This document shows, piece after piece, positions 42,074 through 51,293 of a stretch of 64,000 bases of DNA; within the stretch, counting starts at the first letter, position 1; every line of letters starts with the position of its first letter. A program made the translations under genes and the position numbers. The DNA is from Nonomuraea africana (GTDB taxonomy: Bacteria; Actinomycetota; Actinomycetes; Streptosporangiales; Streptosporangiaceae). The notes under the pieces were generated by a model. That model made no database searches and had not been told where the DNA came from. It saw only the letters and a list, made by a program, of their open reading frames with translations. The stretch lies in contig NZ_JADBEF010000001.1 of NCBI RefSeq assembly GCF_014873535.1, positions 9,424,001 through 9,488,000 on the forward strand. Direction: 5' to 3'.

Positions 42074-42843
42074 GCGGGGGTCCTCTCGAGGCCGCGCACG
42101 AGGCGTCCGACCTCGGCGCGCAGGTGGACGAAGTCGGGGTGCTCGCGGGTGGTGATCTGGTCGCGCGGCGCGGCCAGCTCGACCTTGAGATCGCCCACGA
42201 CGTGCGCGGGGGCCTTGGACAGCACCACGACCCTGTCGCCGACGTAGACGCTCTCGTCGATGTCGTGCGTGATCAGCACGATGGTCATCTTGTGGTGTCC
42301 GCGCACCTGCAGGACCAGATCCTCCAGGTCCTCCCTGGTCTGCGCGTCGACCGAGCCGAACGGCTCGTCCATGAGCATGAGCGCGGGCCGGTAGGCGAGG
42401 GCCCTGGCGATGGCCACGCGCTGCTGCATGCCGCCCGACAGCTGGAAGGGGTACTTCTTGCCGGCCTCGGCCAGCCCCACCGACTCCAGCGCCTCCTGCG
42501 CGGCCGCCCTGCGCTGCTGCTTGTCCATCTTCTTGCGGCGCAGCGGCAGGGCCACGTTGTCGGCCACGGACATCCAGGGGAACAGGGAGCGGCTGTAGTC
42601 CTGGAAGACGACCGCCAGATTGTCGGGGGTCTGCTTGACCAGCTGACCCTCGATGCGCACCTCGCCGCCGGTCGGCTGGATGAGGCCGGCGATGGAACGC
42701 AGCAGCGTGGACTTTCCCGCACCGGAGGGACCGACGATGCACAACAGCTCGCCCTCGGCGACACTCAGATTCAGTCCCTCGATGGCGTGGTGGGCCGTGG
42801 GGCCACTGCCGTAGACGTGGGAGAGGTTGGATATCTCAAGCAC
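42070..42843 (-). CDS. SsuB/TauB-type ABC transporter ATPase
   Basis: This 257-residue ATPase has VYGSGPTAHHAIEGLNLSV, Walker A GPSGAGKSTLLRSIAG, signature LSGGMQQRVAIARALAY, Walker B LMLMDEPFGSVDAQTRED and VLITHDIDESVYVGDRV. It is the only ATPase between 39.6 and 46.6 kb and so may serve both permease pairs in that stretch. It is first of a four-gene coupled set; ATG 42843 has a weak ribosome site. A triple 10-bp repeat lies about 100 bp upstream. Confidence 0.92.
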   Translation of the reverse strand: MLEISNLSHVYGSGPTAHHAIEGLNLSVAEGELLCIVGPSGAGKSTLLRSIAGLIQPTGGEVRIEGQLVKQTPDNLAVVFQDYSRSLFPWMSVADNVALPLRRKKMDKQQRRAAAQEALESVGLAEAGKKYPFQLSGGMQQRVAIARALAYRPALMLMDEPFGSVDAQTREDLEDLVLQVRGHHKMTIVLITHDIDESVYVGDRVVVLSKAPAHVVGDLKVELAAPRDQITTREHPDFVHLRAEVGRLVRGLERTPA

Positions 42844-42940
42844 GCTGAATCCTCAGGCCGCAGGGGGAATCCCGAAAAATGTGATGCAGACTCTATCGGA
42901 GCGCCTCGGTTATGGACTATGGCCCTGACCGGTTTACTCC

Positions 42941-42970
42941 ATTTAAGGCGATTTAAGGCGATTTAAGGCG
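42941..42970. repeat. Three perfect 10-bp direct repeats upstream of the ABC ATPase gene
   Basis: ATTTAAGGCG occurs three times head-to-tail at 42941-42950, 42951-42960 and 42961-42970. The 10-bp period would place each copy on the same DNA face. It lies in the 136-bp gap between the O-methyltransferase stop and the ATPase start, 98 bp upstream of the latter. Direct repeats at this period could be an array for a regulator. Confidence 0.85.
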
Positions 42971-42979
42971 ATATGCCGT

Positions 42980-43984
42980 TTAGACGGGTACGGCTTCGAC
43001 CAGGCTCGCCCCCGCCGAGAGGTCGATCACCTCGGTCATCCTGAAGCCGGTCTTCTCCAGCAGCACGGAGTACTCCTGCCTGGTGCGCTCCGTTCCTCCG
43101 TCGAACAGGGCCAGCATGCGCATGTCCATGTCCTTGCCGACATGGGGCTCGTCCTCGTCGGGCAGCACCATTTCGAGGATGAGCAGCCGCCCGTCCTGGC
43201 TGATCGCCTCCCTCACGCGGCGCAGGATGCGCTCGGCGTCCTGGTCGTCCCAGTTGTGCAGGATGCTGGCGAGCAGGTAGGCGTCGAAGCCTTCGGGCAC
43301 CTTCTCGAAGAAGTCCCCGGCCAGGACCTCGCAGCGGTCCATCAGGCCGTGCGCGGTGAGCGCCGCCGTCGCGCCCGGGACGACGTGCGGGAGGTCGACC
43401 AGCACGCCATGGGTCCGCGGGTTGGCGTGCAGCACCGACGCCAGGATGTGGCCCTTGCCGCCTGCCACGTCCACCAGCGTGTCGACCCGCGAGAAGTCAT
43501 AGCGCCGCGCCACCTGCTCGGCGAAGGGCATCGCGCGCGAGGTCATGTAGGCGTCGAAGATCTCGCCCACCTCGGGGTGCTGCCCGAGGTGCTGGTAGAG
43601 CGGGCCGTACCGCTCGACGAACGCGGAGCGGCCCTGGCGCACGGTCGCGGGGAGGCTGCCGAGGGCGTACCAGAAACCCTCCTCGGCGATCATCCGTACG
43701 GCGGGCAACGTCGAGTCGGGCGCGTCGGAGCGTAGCGACGCACCGTCCTCGGTCAGCTCGTACCTGTCCTGCCCGACGGAGCGCACGATTCCCATGCCGG
43801 CCAGCTCACGCAGGACCCGTCGCAGGGAGGGCGCGTGCGCGCCGCACCTGCCGGCGAGTTCCTCGGCGTTCAGCGGGCCGTCGGCCAGGTGGTCCGCGCA
43901 TCCGAGTTCCGCCATCGTGGCCAGTGCGGCGAACCTGGAGATGCCGGAGATGGACTCCCAAATGGGACCGGCAGGATGGGACAT
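42980..43984 (-). CDS. O-methyltransferase, two-domain SAM-dependent
   Basis: This 334-residue enzyme has an N-terminal winged-helix dimerisation domain (ALATMAELGCADHLADGPLN, ELAGRCGAHAPSLRRVLREL) and a C-terminal SAM domain with VDVAGGKGHILASVL and the catalytic region LLASILHNWDDQDAERILRRV, whose His is the usual general base. This is the plant COMT-like family of antibiotic O-methyltransferases. I chose ATG 43984 because GGAGGAAG lies directly upstream. It sits 19 bp after a permease gene on the same strand, between two related ABC sets; its link to transport is unclear. Confidence 0.88.
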   Translation of the reverse strand: MSHPAGPIWESISGISRFAALATMAELGCADHLADGPLNAEELAGRCGAHAPSLRRVLRELAGMGIVRSVGQDRYELTEDGASLRSDAPDSTLPAVRMIAEEGFWYALGSLPATVRQGRSAFVERYGPLYQHLGQHPEVGEIFDAYMTSRAMPFAEQVARRYDFSRVDTLVDVAGGKGHILASVLHANPRTHGVLVDLPHVVPGATAALTAHGLMDRCEVLAGDFFEKVPEGFDAYLLASILHNWDDQDAERILRRVREAISQDGRLLILEMVLPDEDEPHVGKDMDMRMLALFDGGTERTRQEYSVLLEKTGFRMTEVIDLSAGASLVEAVPV

Positions 43985-44003
43985 GTCTTCCTCCACGCGA
44001 GAT

Positions 44004-44783
44004 CTAAAGTGTGCGCCTGGCATGGTGGTGCCACACCAGCAGTCGTCGCTCGGCCACCGTGAACAGCGCGTTCACCAGGTAGCCGAGGAGGCCGAGTAGC
44101 GCGATCGCACCCCAGACGGCAGGGGTGTCGAAGCCGCGCTGCGCCTGCAGCAGCTGGTACCCGATGCCGTCGGAACTGCCGAACAGCTCGGAGATGACCA
44201 TCAGGATGAGGGCGAGCGACAGGCTGAGCCGCAGTCCGGCGAAGATCTTCGGCGCCGCCGCCGGGATGACGACCTTGCGGAGCTGCTGCGCCCTTGTCAG
44301 GCCGAAGACGATCGCGGTCTCGGTGTAGGTCCTGTCCACGCCCTTGGCGCCGTCGATGGAGTTGAGCAGCACCGGCCACACGACGCCGAAGACGATGGCG
44401 GCGACCTGCATCGCGAGGCCCGCGTGCAGGAGCGCCAGGAACAGCGGCAGGAGCAGCGGCGGCGGGATGACCCTGCCGAACTGGATGAGCGGTTCGACGT
44501 AGTCGGCCGCGGTGCGGGACCTGCCGAGGATCACGCCGAGGACCACGCCCAGCACGGCGGCGAGGATCCAGCCGGTGAACATGCGGCCCAGGCTGGGCAG
44601 GATGTTCTCGATCGCGTCATCGGTCAGGAAGAGCCTGGTGGCCGGCCCGGAGAACCACAGCTCGTGCATCCTGAGCACGATCGTGGACGGCGGCGGGAAG
44701 TCGGTGTCCTGCAGGAGCCGGGTCGTCAGCTCCCACACGGCCACGACCAGCGGGACCAGCCAGATGCGCTTGAGAGAGGTCAC
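44004..44783 (-). CDS. SsuC/TauC-type ABC permease (cluster 2, second permease)
   Basis: This 259-residue permease has DFPPPSTIVLRMHEL, ETAIVFGLTRAQQLRKVVIPAAAPKIF and LMVISELFGSSDGIGYQL, and is paralogous to the cluster 1 second permease (39661-40401). GTG 44783 overlaps the preceding permease stop (GTGA). No ATPase gene follows; the next gene is the O-methyltransferase. Confidence 0.88.
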   Translation of the reverse strand: MTSLKRIWLVPLVVAVWELTTRLLQDTDFPPPSTIVLRMHELWFSGPATRLFLTDDAIENILPSLGRMFTGWILAAVLGVVLGVILGRSRTAADYVEPLIQFGRVIPPPLLLPLFLALLHAGLAMQVAAIVFGVVWPVLLNSIDGAKGVDRTYTETAIVFGLTRAQQLRKVVIPAAAPKIFAGLRLSLSLALILMVISELFGSSDGIGYQLLQAQRGFDTPAVWGAIALLGLLGYLVNALFTVAERRLLVWHHHARRTL

Positions 44784-45553
44784 GTCGTCGCTCCGGTTCT
44801 GGCCTGGTGCCAGTGGAAGAGCCGCCGTTCGGCGGCGACCAGCAGGACGTTGGCCACCATGCCGATGATGCCCGCCCAGAACGTGGCGGCCAGGATGAGG
44901 TCGGTACGGTTACCGCTGCCCGCCTGGAGCACGAAGACGCCGATACCTCCCGTGCCGCCCGCCAGCAACTCCGCGCTGACCGCGAGGATCAGCGCGATGC
45001 CGGCGGCGATGCGCACGCCGGTGAGCATGAACGGCGCCGCGCTCGGCAGGCTGACCCTGCGCAGCACGTCGAGGGTGCCGAAGCCGAAGCTGCGCAGCGA
45101 CTCCTTGGCGAGGGGGTCGACGTCGTGCATGCCATAGAGCGTGTTGATCAGCACCGGCCACAGCGAGGCGTAGACGATGACGGACACCTTCATCATCGAG
45201 TCCACCGGGATCAGCAGGATCGCCAGCGGGATGATCGCCACCGACGGGATCGGCCGCAGGAACTCCAGGAGTGGCCGGGTGGCACGCTCCACAGGCGGCA
45301 CGCTTCCCAGCAGCACGCCGAGCGGAACCGCGATCACCACCGACGCGAGCAGGCCCAGCGCCCAGTTGGTGAGGGTGATCGCGACTCCGGACAGGAAGAC
45401 GGGGTCGGCGAGCAGGGCCGCCGCCTCCCACAGCACGAGCGAGGGGGGCGGGAAGACCACGTCATCGGTGAGCCCGAACCTGATGGTGAGCTCACCGAGG
45501 ATGAGGAACCCCACGACGCCCGCGGCGCCGCGGAGGATTCGCGCCTTGATCAT
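44780..45553 (-). CDS. SsuC/TauC-type ABC permease (cluster 2, first permease)
   Basis: This 257-residue permease has ATRPLLEFLRPIPSVAIIPLAIL, the EAA-like ESLRSFGFGTLDVLRRVSLPSAAPF loop and LAVSAELLAGGTGGIGVFVL, the paralogue of the cluster 1 first permease. ATG 45553 overlaps the binding-protein stop (ATGA). Confidence 0.88.
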   Translation of the reverse strand: MIKARILRGAAGVVGFLILGELTIRFGLTDDVVFPPPSLVLWEAAALLADPVFLSGVAITLTNWALGLLASVVIAVPLGVLLGSVPPVERATRPLLEFLRPIPSVAIIPLAILLIPVDSMMKVSVIVYASLWPVLINTLYGMHDVDPLAKESLRSFGFGTLDVLRRVSLPSAAPFMLTGVRIAAGIALILAVSAELLAGGTGGIGVFVLQAGSGNRTDLILAATFWAGIIGMVANVLLVAAERRLFHWHQARTGATT

Positions 45554-46533
45554 CCGGTGGCGCCGACCAGAATGTTCTTCACGTCGAGCGGGCTCTGGAT
45601 GTACTTGTACTCGAGCATGAGGTCGGCGACGCGCTGCAGCCGGGTCGCGTTGAGCGTGGTCGGGAAAGCGCCGAGGGTGATCACCGAGGCCGTCTTGGCG
45701 TCGATCTTGGTGTAGGTGGGCAGAACGGCCTCGACCTCCTTGCGGTCACTGGCCACGAGCTGCTGGGCCTTGGCGATGGCGCGATTGAAGGCGGCCAGCG
45801 TCTTCGGGTATTTCTGCACCCATTCGTCCGTCGCCATCCAGGCGGCGATCGGCAGGTCGGCGGTCTGTCCTGACATCGTGTCGGCCAGCTTGCGGAACCC
45901 GGACTGGCTCTGGGTGGCGGTGATGAACGGCTCGGTCATCCACGCCGCGTCGCCCTGCCCGGTGCTGAGCGCGTTGGCCATGTCGGGGAAGGGCTTCTCG
46001 ACGAACTTGACGTCGTCCTTCGTCAGGCCGGCGACCTTCATGGTCGCCTCCACCGTCAGGGTGCCGATGTTGTTGAGGGTGTTGACCAGGACGGTCTTGC
46101 CCTTCAGGTCGGCGACCGAGTTCAGCGGGGAGTCCTTGGGGACCATGAGGTTGAAGGTGTTCGGCGCGGCCTGGTAGACGTCGCCGACGACCCTGATCTT
46201 CTCGCCCTTGCTGGCGGCGAGGAAGGTCGAGACGTAGTTGGTGTGCGAGATGTCCAGCGCGCCGCTCTTGATCTGCGGAAGCGCGGCGGCGCCGCCCTGG
46301 ATGATCACCGGCTCGACGGTCAGCCCCTCGGCCTTGAAGAAGCCCTTGGCGTTGGCGATGTAGAGGGCGGCGGGGTCGGGGATGGGAAGGGCGCCGACCT
46401 TGATGGTGGTCTTCTCCAGCCCCTTTCCCCCGGCGGGGGTGGCGGCCGTGTCCGACCCACCACCGCAGGCGGCAAGGGTCAGCGCGGTCGCGATGCCTAG
46501 AACGAGCGCACGCGCGCGGACTGTGCGAGTCAT
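45550..46533 (-). CDS. NMT1/SsuA-like ABC substrate-binding lipoprotein (cluster 2)
   Basis: This 327-residue binding protein has MTRTVRARALVLGIATALT and lipobox LAAC. The mature part has IKVGALPIPDPAALYIANAKG, FFKAEGLTVEPVIIQGG and SVADLKGKTVLVNTL. It resembles the cluster 1 binding protein in layout but is diverged, so a different ligand is likely. I chose ATG 46533 with AGGAG seven bases upstream. It heads a three-gene SBP-permease-permease set. Confidence 0.9.
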   Translation of the reverse strand: MTRTVRARALVLGIATALTLAACGGGSDTAATPAGGKGLEKTTIKVGALPIPDPAALYIANAKGFFKAEGLTVEPVIIQGGAAALPQIKSGALDISHTNYVSTFLAASKGEKIRVVGDVYQAAPNTFNLMVPKDSPLNSVADLKGKTVLVNTLNNIGTLTVEATMKVAGLTKDDVKFVEKPFPDMANALSTGQGDAAWMTEPFITATQSQSGFRKLADTMSGQTADLPIAAWMATDEWVQKYPKTLAAFNRAIAKAQQLVASDRKEVEAVLPTYTKIDAKTASVITLGAFPTTLNATRLQRVADLMLEYKYIQSPLDVKNILVGATG

Positions 46534-46898
46534 CGAGGAGCTCCTGGGGGGAAGCGTAAATGTCCGTTTGACGGGCGTGAAGCGTACAGGAGCGGGATCT
46601 TTCCTGGAAGACAAGTGCCCTGTATATGGGTACATGCGCGAAAAGGAAGATTATGACATGTCGCCAATATGCGGATTGATGGCTATATGTCTGGTTTATG
46701 ACAGATGGATGGGATGTGTCTCGGGACCGCAATGGCAATAAAAGCCGATCACCCTGGAACGTTCCATAAGTTGCATTGCATTGGCTGGAGATAGAAGGTT
46801 GTGCTCCAATTGCCCCGATACTTGCCTGCAACCACTCGTCCCACTGGCGAATCGGTTCACTCCGCACATGCGCAGGCATCCCCGAGAGGTTACGACTT
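46534..46898. promoter_or_regulatory. Divergent intergenic region with the conservon C/D shared leader element
   Basis: This 365-bp AT-richer stretch separates cluster 2 ABC genes (minus) from conservon D (plus). AGGTTGTGCTCCAATTGC at 46796-46813 matches the conservon C leader at 16 of 18 bases. GAGAGG at 46884-46889 lies nine bases before the CvnA GTG. An ACATG/CATGT inverted pair flanks about 46632-46663. No gene is seen. Confidence 0.5.
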
Positions 46899-49859
46899 GT
46901 GAGGACAGCAACGGCCGGTTCCGGTCGTGGCATCGCGCCGGAACCCCCGGGCCCACCAGAGGCTCGTGAGCCGATGCCCGAGCCAGGTGAGGACGCCGGC
47001 AGCAAGATCGCGCTGCGTAACTGGCGAGTACGCACCAGACTGGTGGCGCTCATCGCCGTCCCGACTCTCGTGGCCGTTCTCCTCGGCGCGCTCCGCGTGA
47101 CCACGTCGATCAGCAGCGCGGAGGAGTACGGGCGAGTCGCCGACGGGGCGGAGCTGGTGGTCGCGCTGGGCGCGCTCGGTCACGAACTCGCTCTCGAACG
47201 CGACCTGTCCGCACGGTATGCCGCCGCGAACAGGAGCGGCGACGACATCCAGGCTCTGAAGAGCCAGTACCAGGCGGTCGACGGCGCCGTCACCAAGGTC
47301 AGGTCCGCGGTGCGTGCCGCGGAGGAGTCCATGTCCGAGCTCGGGCGGCGTCAGCTGGCGCAGGTCCGGGTCCGGCTCGACCAGCTGCCCCTCCTGCGCG
47401 CCACGGTCTCCGGCGACGACAGCCAGCTTCCGCCGCTTCCCGTCATGGAGAAGTACTCCGAAGTCATCTCGGACCTTCACCCCCTCTATGACGAGACCGT
47501 GCAGGGTATTTCGGACGACGAGCTCGTCGTCACCAACACGGCGCTCGGCGCCGTCGCCAGGACCAAGGACGAGGTCTCCAAGCAACGGGCGCTCCTGACG
47601 ATCGCCCTGGTCCGCGGCAGGTTCGACGGCACGGAGTTCGACGCGTTCCTGTCCGCCCGGTCGAGCCGCGAGAGCGAGCGCAACGCCTTCCGCGCCGCGG
47701 CCACCCCAACGCAGCGGCAGTTCTTCGACGACACGGTGACCGGCCAGGAGATCGGCCGCGCCGAGCTGTACGTCGCCAGGGCGATCTACCTGCACAACCA
47801 GCGCACGTCGCTGCGCGCGCTCGACACCTCCACCACCCAGGACGCGGAGCGCTGGTTCGAGGCGATCACCAAGACCGCGGACCGGCTCTACACCGTGGAG
47901 AAGAGCCTGTCCGGCTCCATCAGCATGAAGGCAGCCGAGCTCAGAGCCGCCGAGCAGCAGGTCGCCATCATCAACGTGGTGCTCGTGCTCGTGCTCCTCG
48001 TCATCGTCCTGATCATCACCGCGATCATGGCGCGCTCGCTGGTCCTTCCCCTGCGGCGGCTGCGCGGTGACGCGCTGGACGTCGCCGGCCGGACGCTGCC
48101 CGGCATCGTCCAGCGGCTTCGCGAGGAGGGGCACACCGCGGAGAACGTGGAGGTCCCGCCGATCGGGGTCTCGTCCAAGGACGAGATCGGTGAAGTCGCG
48201 CGGGCCTTCGACGAGGTCCACCGCGAGGCCGTACGGCTGGCGGGTGAGGAGTCCAAGCTCCGCGCCAACGTCAACGCCATGTTCGTCAACCTCTCCCGCC
48301 GCAGCCAGACCCTCGTCGAGCGGCAGATCACCCTCATCGACGGCCTGGAACAGGGCGAGCAGGACGAGCAGCGGCTCGCCAACCTGTTCAAGCTCGACCA
48401 CCTGGCCACCCGCATGCGCCGCAACTCCGAGAACCTCCTGGTCCTCGCGGGCCAGGACCCGCCGCGGCGCTGGAGCCAGCCGGTGCAGCTGGTCGACGTG
48501 GCCCGCGCCTCGCTCTCGGAGGTCGAGAACTACGACCGGGTGACCCTCCAGGTGCCCGGCGGCGCGGCCGTCGCGGGACAGGCCGTCAACGACGTCATCC
48601 ACCTGCTCGCCGAGCTGGTCGAGAACGCGCTGGCCTTCTCTCCCCGCGAGACCCACGTCATCGTCTCGGGCAACAGGATCGACGGCGGCGGCGTGATGGT
48701 CTCCATCACCGACTCCGGCATCGGCATGACGCAGGAGGAGATCGTCCAGGCCAACGAACGCCTGGCCGTCGCTCCGAGCGTGGACGTGTCGGTGTCGCGC
48801 CGCATGGGCCTGTTCGTGGTCGCGAGGCTGGCGCACCGGCACGGCATCAGGGTGCAGCTGCGCCCGCACGGCTCCGGTGGCCTGACCGCGATGGTGCTGC
48901 TGCCCGAGTCGCTGCTGGGTGGTGCGCCGACGCCCGCCATGGCCGGATCGGGCATGGCCGGATCCGGGATCGCCGGGATGGCCGGATCGGGTATGGCTGG
49001 ATCGGGTATGGCCGGGCCGGGCGCCATGCCGGGGCTCAGAGGCGGGGCCGCCCAGTCGCCGATGGGCTGGGACAGCGAGCCGCAGCGGCCCGCGCCCTTC
49101 ACCGCCGACACCGGTCCCGCGTGGGCCTCCGACCCCGGACCCATGGGCGGGCCCGGCGGCTGGCCCTCCGAGTCGGGCCCCGCGCCTGGCTGGGCCGGCG
49201 CCGACACCGCCGCAGGCGGCTCCTGGCCCTCCGCGCCGCAGTGGCCCTCCGACCCCGGCGCGTGGTCTTCCGGCCCGCGCCAGGCGCCGAGCACCTTCGA
49301 CAGCGGCGAGGCCGACGTGTGGGCGCCCAGCAAGGGCGGCGCGGGCTGGCAGGACACCGCACCCCCCGACCCCGCCGCCTCCTGGTCCTTCCAGGACAGG
49401 ACGCCCGCGGTCGAGCGGCCGGGCAGATACGACTTCCCCTCGGTCGAGTCGAACCCGACGGGTCCGATCCCGGCCGTGAAGCCCACGGGAGACGAGTTCC
49501 TGCCGATCTTCGCCTCGGTGGAGTCCGCCTGGTTCGACAAGGGCGACGAGAGCGCGTCGTGGGGATCGTCCAGGGCGGACGCGGGCTGGAGCGCCGCCGA
49601 GGCCGTGCGGGAACCGGTCAAGGACGGTTCCACCGCCGCGGGGCTGCCCAAGCGGGTGCCCAAGGCCAACCTCGTGCCCGGCTCCGCCGACACCTCGGCG
49701 CCCAAGGGCGTCGCGCCCATGCCGGAGATCTCGCCGGAGCGGGTGCGCAACAGGTTCTCGAGCTTCCAGCAGGGGCTCAGGGCCGCACGCGACGACATCG
49801 GTGAGGGCCGCTACCAGGGCGGCCCGAGGACCGTTGACAACAGGGAGGAGGACGAGTGA
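46899..49859 (+). CDS. cvnA: Conservon D sensor kinase-like protein CvnA
   Basis: This 986-residue sensor has LRNWRVRTRLVALIAVPTLVA (first helix), a NIT-like extracytoplasmic domain, second helix near 350-372, HAMP, LDHLATRMRRNSENLLVLAG and HATPase with ELVENALAFSP (about 570) and MGLFVVARLAHRHG. Where the other copies have NPPVVDVSVSRR or EPPVVDVSVSRR, this reads APSVDVSVSRR. The tail has MAGSG repeats (48.94-49.03 kb) then DEFLPIFASVESAWF, ADAGWSAAE, GLPKRVPKANLVPGS and SSFQQGLRAAR. I chose GTG 46899 by comparison with conservon C. It overlaps cvnB by GTGA. Confidence 0.92.
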   Translation: MRTATAGSGRGIAPEPPGPPEAREPMPEPGEDAGSKIALRNWRVRTRLVALIAVPTLVAVLLGALRVTTSISSAEEYGRVADGAELVVALGALGHELALERDLSARYAAANRSGDDIQALKSQYQAVDGAVTKVRSAVRAAEESMSELGRRQLAQVRVRLDQLPLLRATVSGDDSQLPPLPVMEKYSEVISDLHPLYDETVQGISDDELVVTNTALGAVARTKDEVSKQRALLTIALVRGRFDGTEFDAFLSARSSRESERNAFRAAATPTQRQFFDDTVTGQEIGRAELYVARAIYLHNQRTSLRALDTSTTQDAERWFEAITKTADRLYTVEKSLSGSISMKAAELRAAEQQVAIINVVLVLVLLVIVLIITAIMARSLVLPLRRLRGDALDVAGRTLPGIVQRLREEGHTAENVEVPPIGVSSKDEIGEVARAFDEVHREAVRLAGEESKLRANVNAMFVNLSRRSQTLVERQITLIDGLEQGEQDEQRLANLFKLDHLATRMRRNSENLLVLAGQDPPRRWSQPVQLVDVARASLSEVENYDRVTLQVPGGAAVAGQAVNDVIHLLAELVENALAFSPRETHVIVSGNRIDGGGVMVSITDSGIGMTQEEIVQANERLAVAPSVDVSVSRRMGLFVVARLAHRHGIRVQLRPHGSGGLTAMVLLPESLLGGAPTPAMAGSGMAGSGIAGMAGSGMAGSGMAGPGAMPGLRGGAAQSPMGWDSEPQRPAPFTADTGPAWASDPGPMGGPGGWPSESGPAPGWAGADTAAGGSWPSAPQWPSDPGAWSSGPRQAPSTFDSGEADVWAPSKGGAGWQDTAPPDPAASWSFQDRTPAVERPGRYDFPSVESNPTGPIPAVKPTGDEFLPIFASVESAWFDKGDESASWGSSRADAGWSAAEAVREPVKDGSTAAGLPKRVPKANLVPGSADTSAPKGVAPMPEISPERVRNRFSSFQQGLRAARDDIGEGRYQGGPRTVDNREEDE

Positions 49860-50278
49860 ACGACCTGAGCCACGCGGCCCGCGGGGTCGACTGGTTGATC
49901 ACCGACTTCGTGAGCAATGTTCCCGGCGTCGCTCACGCGGTGGTGGTCTCTTCGGACGGGCTGCCGCTGGCCGCCTCCGCCGGCTTTCCCGCCGATCGGG
50001 CCGACCAGCTGGCCGCCATCGCCTCGGGCCTGATCAGCCTCACACAGGGGGCGGCGCGGGTCTTCGAGGGTGGTCCCGTCACCCAGACGATCGTCGAGAT
50101 GCAGCGCGGGCTGATGTTGATCATGTCGATCAGCGACGGCTCGTGCTTGGCGGTGCTGGCAGCGCCCGACTGTGACATGGGGCTGGTGGCGTATCAGATG
50201 ACACTGATGGTGGAGCGGGCCGGGCAGGTACTCACGCCTGCCGTACGCGCCGAGCTCCGCGCGACCCAGACCAGGTGA
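49856..50278 (+). CDS. cvnB: Conservon D roadblock/LC7 protein CvnB
   Basis: This 140-residue roadblock protein has VDWLITDFVSNVPGVAHAVVVSSDGLPLAA and DQLAAIASGLISLTQGAARVFEGG. GTG 49856 overlaps the cvnA stop, with GGGAGGAGG upstream. The cvnC gene follows five bases after its stop. Confidence 0.93.
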   Translation: MNDLSHAARGVDWLITDFVSNVPGVAHAVVVSSDGLPLAASAGFPADRADQLAAIASGLISLTQGAARVFEGGPVTQTIVEMQRGLMLIMSISDGSCLAVLAAPDCDMGLVAYQMTLMVERAGQVLTPAVRAELRATQTR

Positions 50279-50283
50279 TGTAG

Positions 50284-50673
50284 GTGTCGGACCCCAGATG
50301 GAACACCGGCGGCGACTGGCAGCCGCAGCCGCACGCGGAGCCCGCCTCGCCGGTCCGCCCGTACGCGGTGACGGGCGGGCGCACGGCGCCGCGGGTGAAG
50401 TTCGCGATGGAGGCGCTGGTCTCCTCGGCCACGGTCGAACCCCGCGACCTGTCGCACATGCCGGAGTACGCGGCGATCAGTCAGCTGTGCCGCAGCGTCA
50501 GGTCGGTGGCGGAGATCTCGGCCCTCCTGCGGATCCCGCTCGGCGTGGTCAGGGTGCTGATCTCGGACATGGCGACGGAGGGACTGGTACGGGTGCACCA
50601 GCCACAGCTCGACGCTGGCAAGCCCGACATCAACTTGCTCGAAAGGGTGCTCAGTGGACTTCGCAGGCTCTAG
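50284..50673 (+). CDS. cvnC: Conservon D DUF742 protein CvnC
   Basis: This 129-residue DUF742 protein has VRPYAVTGGRTAPRVKFAMEALVSS, AEISALLRIPLGVVRVLISDMATEGLVRVHQP and LERVLSGLRRL. GTG 50284 is used. Its last 20 bases contain the cvnD start in another frame, the compact arrangement also found in conservon A. Confidence 0.93.
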   Translation: MSDPRWNTGGDWQPQPHAEPASPVRPYAVTGGRTAPRVKFAMEALVSSATVEPRDLSHMPEYAAISQLCRSVRSVAEISALLRIPLGVVRVLISDMATEGLVRVHQPQLDAGKPDINLLERVLSGLRRL

Positions 50674-51238
50674 CCGCGGACTGACCTCGACGAAGATCGT
50701 CGTGGCCGGCGGCTTCGGCGTGGGCAAGACGACGTTCGTGGGTGCGGTGTCGGAGATCCTGCCGCTCACCACCGAGGCGGTCATGACCAACGCCTCGGCG
50801 GGGGTGGACGACGTCTCGCTCACCCCGAACAAGACGACCACGACCGTGGCCATGGACTTCGGCAGGGTGTCGCTGGACCAGGACCTGATCCTGTATCTGT
50901 TCGGCACGCCGGGCCAGCACCGGTTCTGGTTCATGTGGGACGACCTGGTGCGCGGCGCCATCGGCGCCGTCGTGCTGGTCGACACCAGGCGCCTGGCCGA
51001 CAGCTTCCCCGCGGTCGACTACTTCGAGGAGGCGAAGCTGCCGTTCGTGGTCGGCCTGAACGGGTGGGACGGGCAGCAGCTCCACACCGAGGAGGAGGTG
51101 CGCGACGCCCTCACGCTGTCGGCGCACGTCCCGATCGTCCGGCTGGACGCGCGTTCCCGCGACTCGGTCAAAAGCGCGTTGATCACCCTGGTGGAGCACG
51201 CGTTGACGGTGCGCATGGCCGTACCCGGTCTCCAGTAG
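50654..51238 (+). CDS. cvnD: Conservon D small GTPase CvnD
   Basis: This 194-residue GTPase begins VDFAGSSRGLTSTKIVVAGG with P-loop GGFGVGKTTFVGAVSEI, LFGTPGQHRFWFMWDDLVRG and NGWDG. GTG 50654 lies inside cvnC, as in conservon A. It is the last gene of the accessory block; ffh starts 55 bp downstream on the same strand and could be read through, since no terminator hairpin is evident between them. Confidence 0.94.
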   Translation: MDFAGSSRGLTSTKIVVAGGFGVGKTTFVGAVSEILPLTTEAVMTNASAGVDDVSLTPNKTTTTVAMDFGRVSLDQDLILYLFGTPGQHRFWFMWDDLVRGAIGAVVLVDTRRLADSFPAVDYFEEAKLPFVVGLNGWDGQQLHTEEEVRDALTLSAHVPIVRLDARSRDSVKSALITLVEHALTVRMAVPGLQ

Positions 51239-51293
51239 CGGTTAGGCTGAGTCGCAAGACCACGCATATTCGCTTCGAGGACTGGCCAACCAC

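Noticed and set aside
42941..42970. The three 10-bp repeats as a CRISPR remnant
   Set aside because: The units are too short, directly adjacent without spacers, and no cas genes are present.
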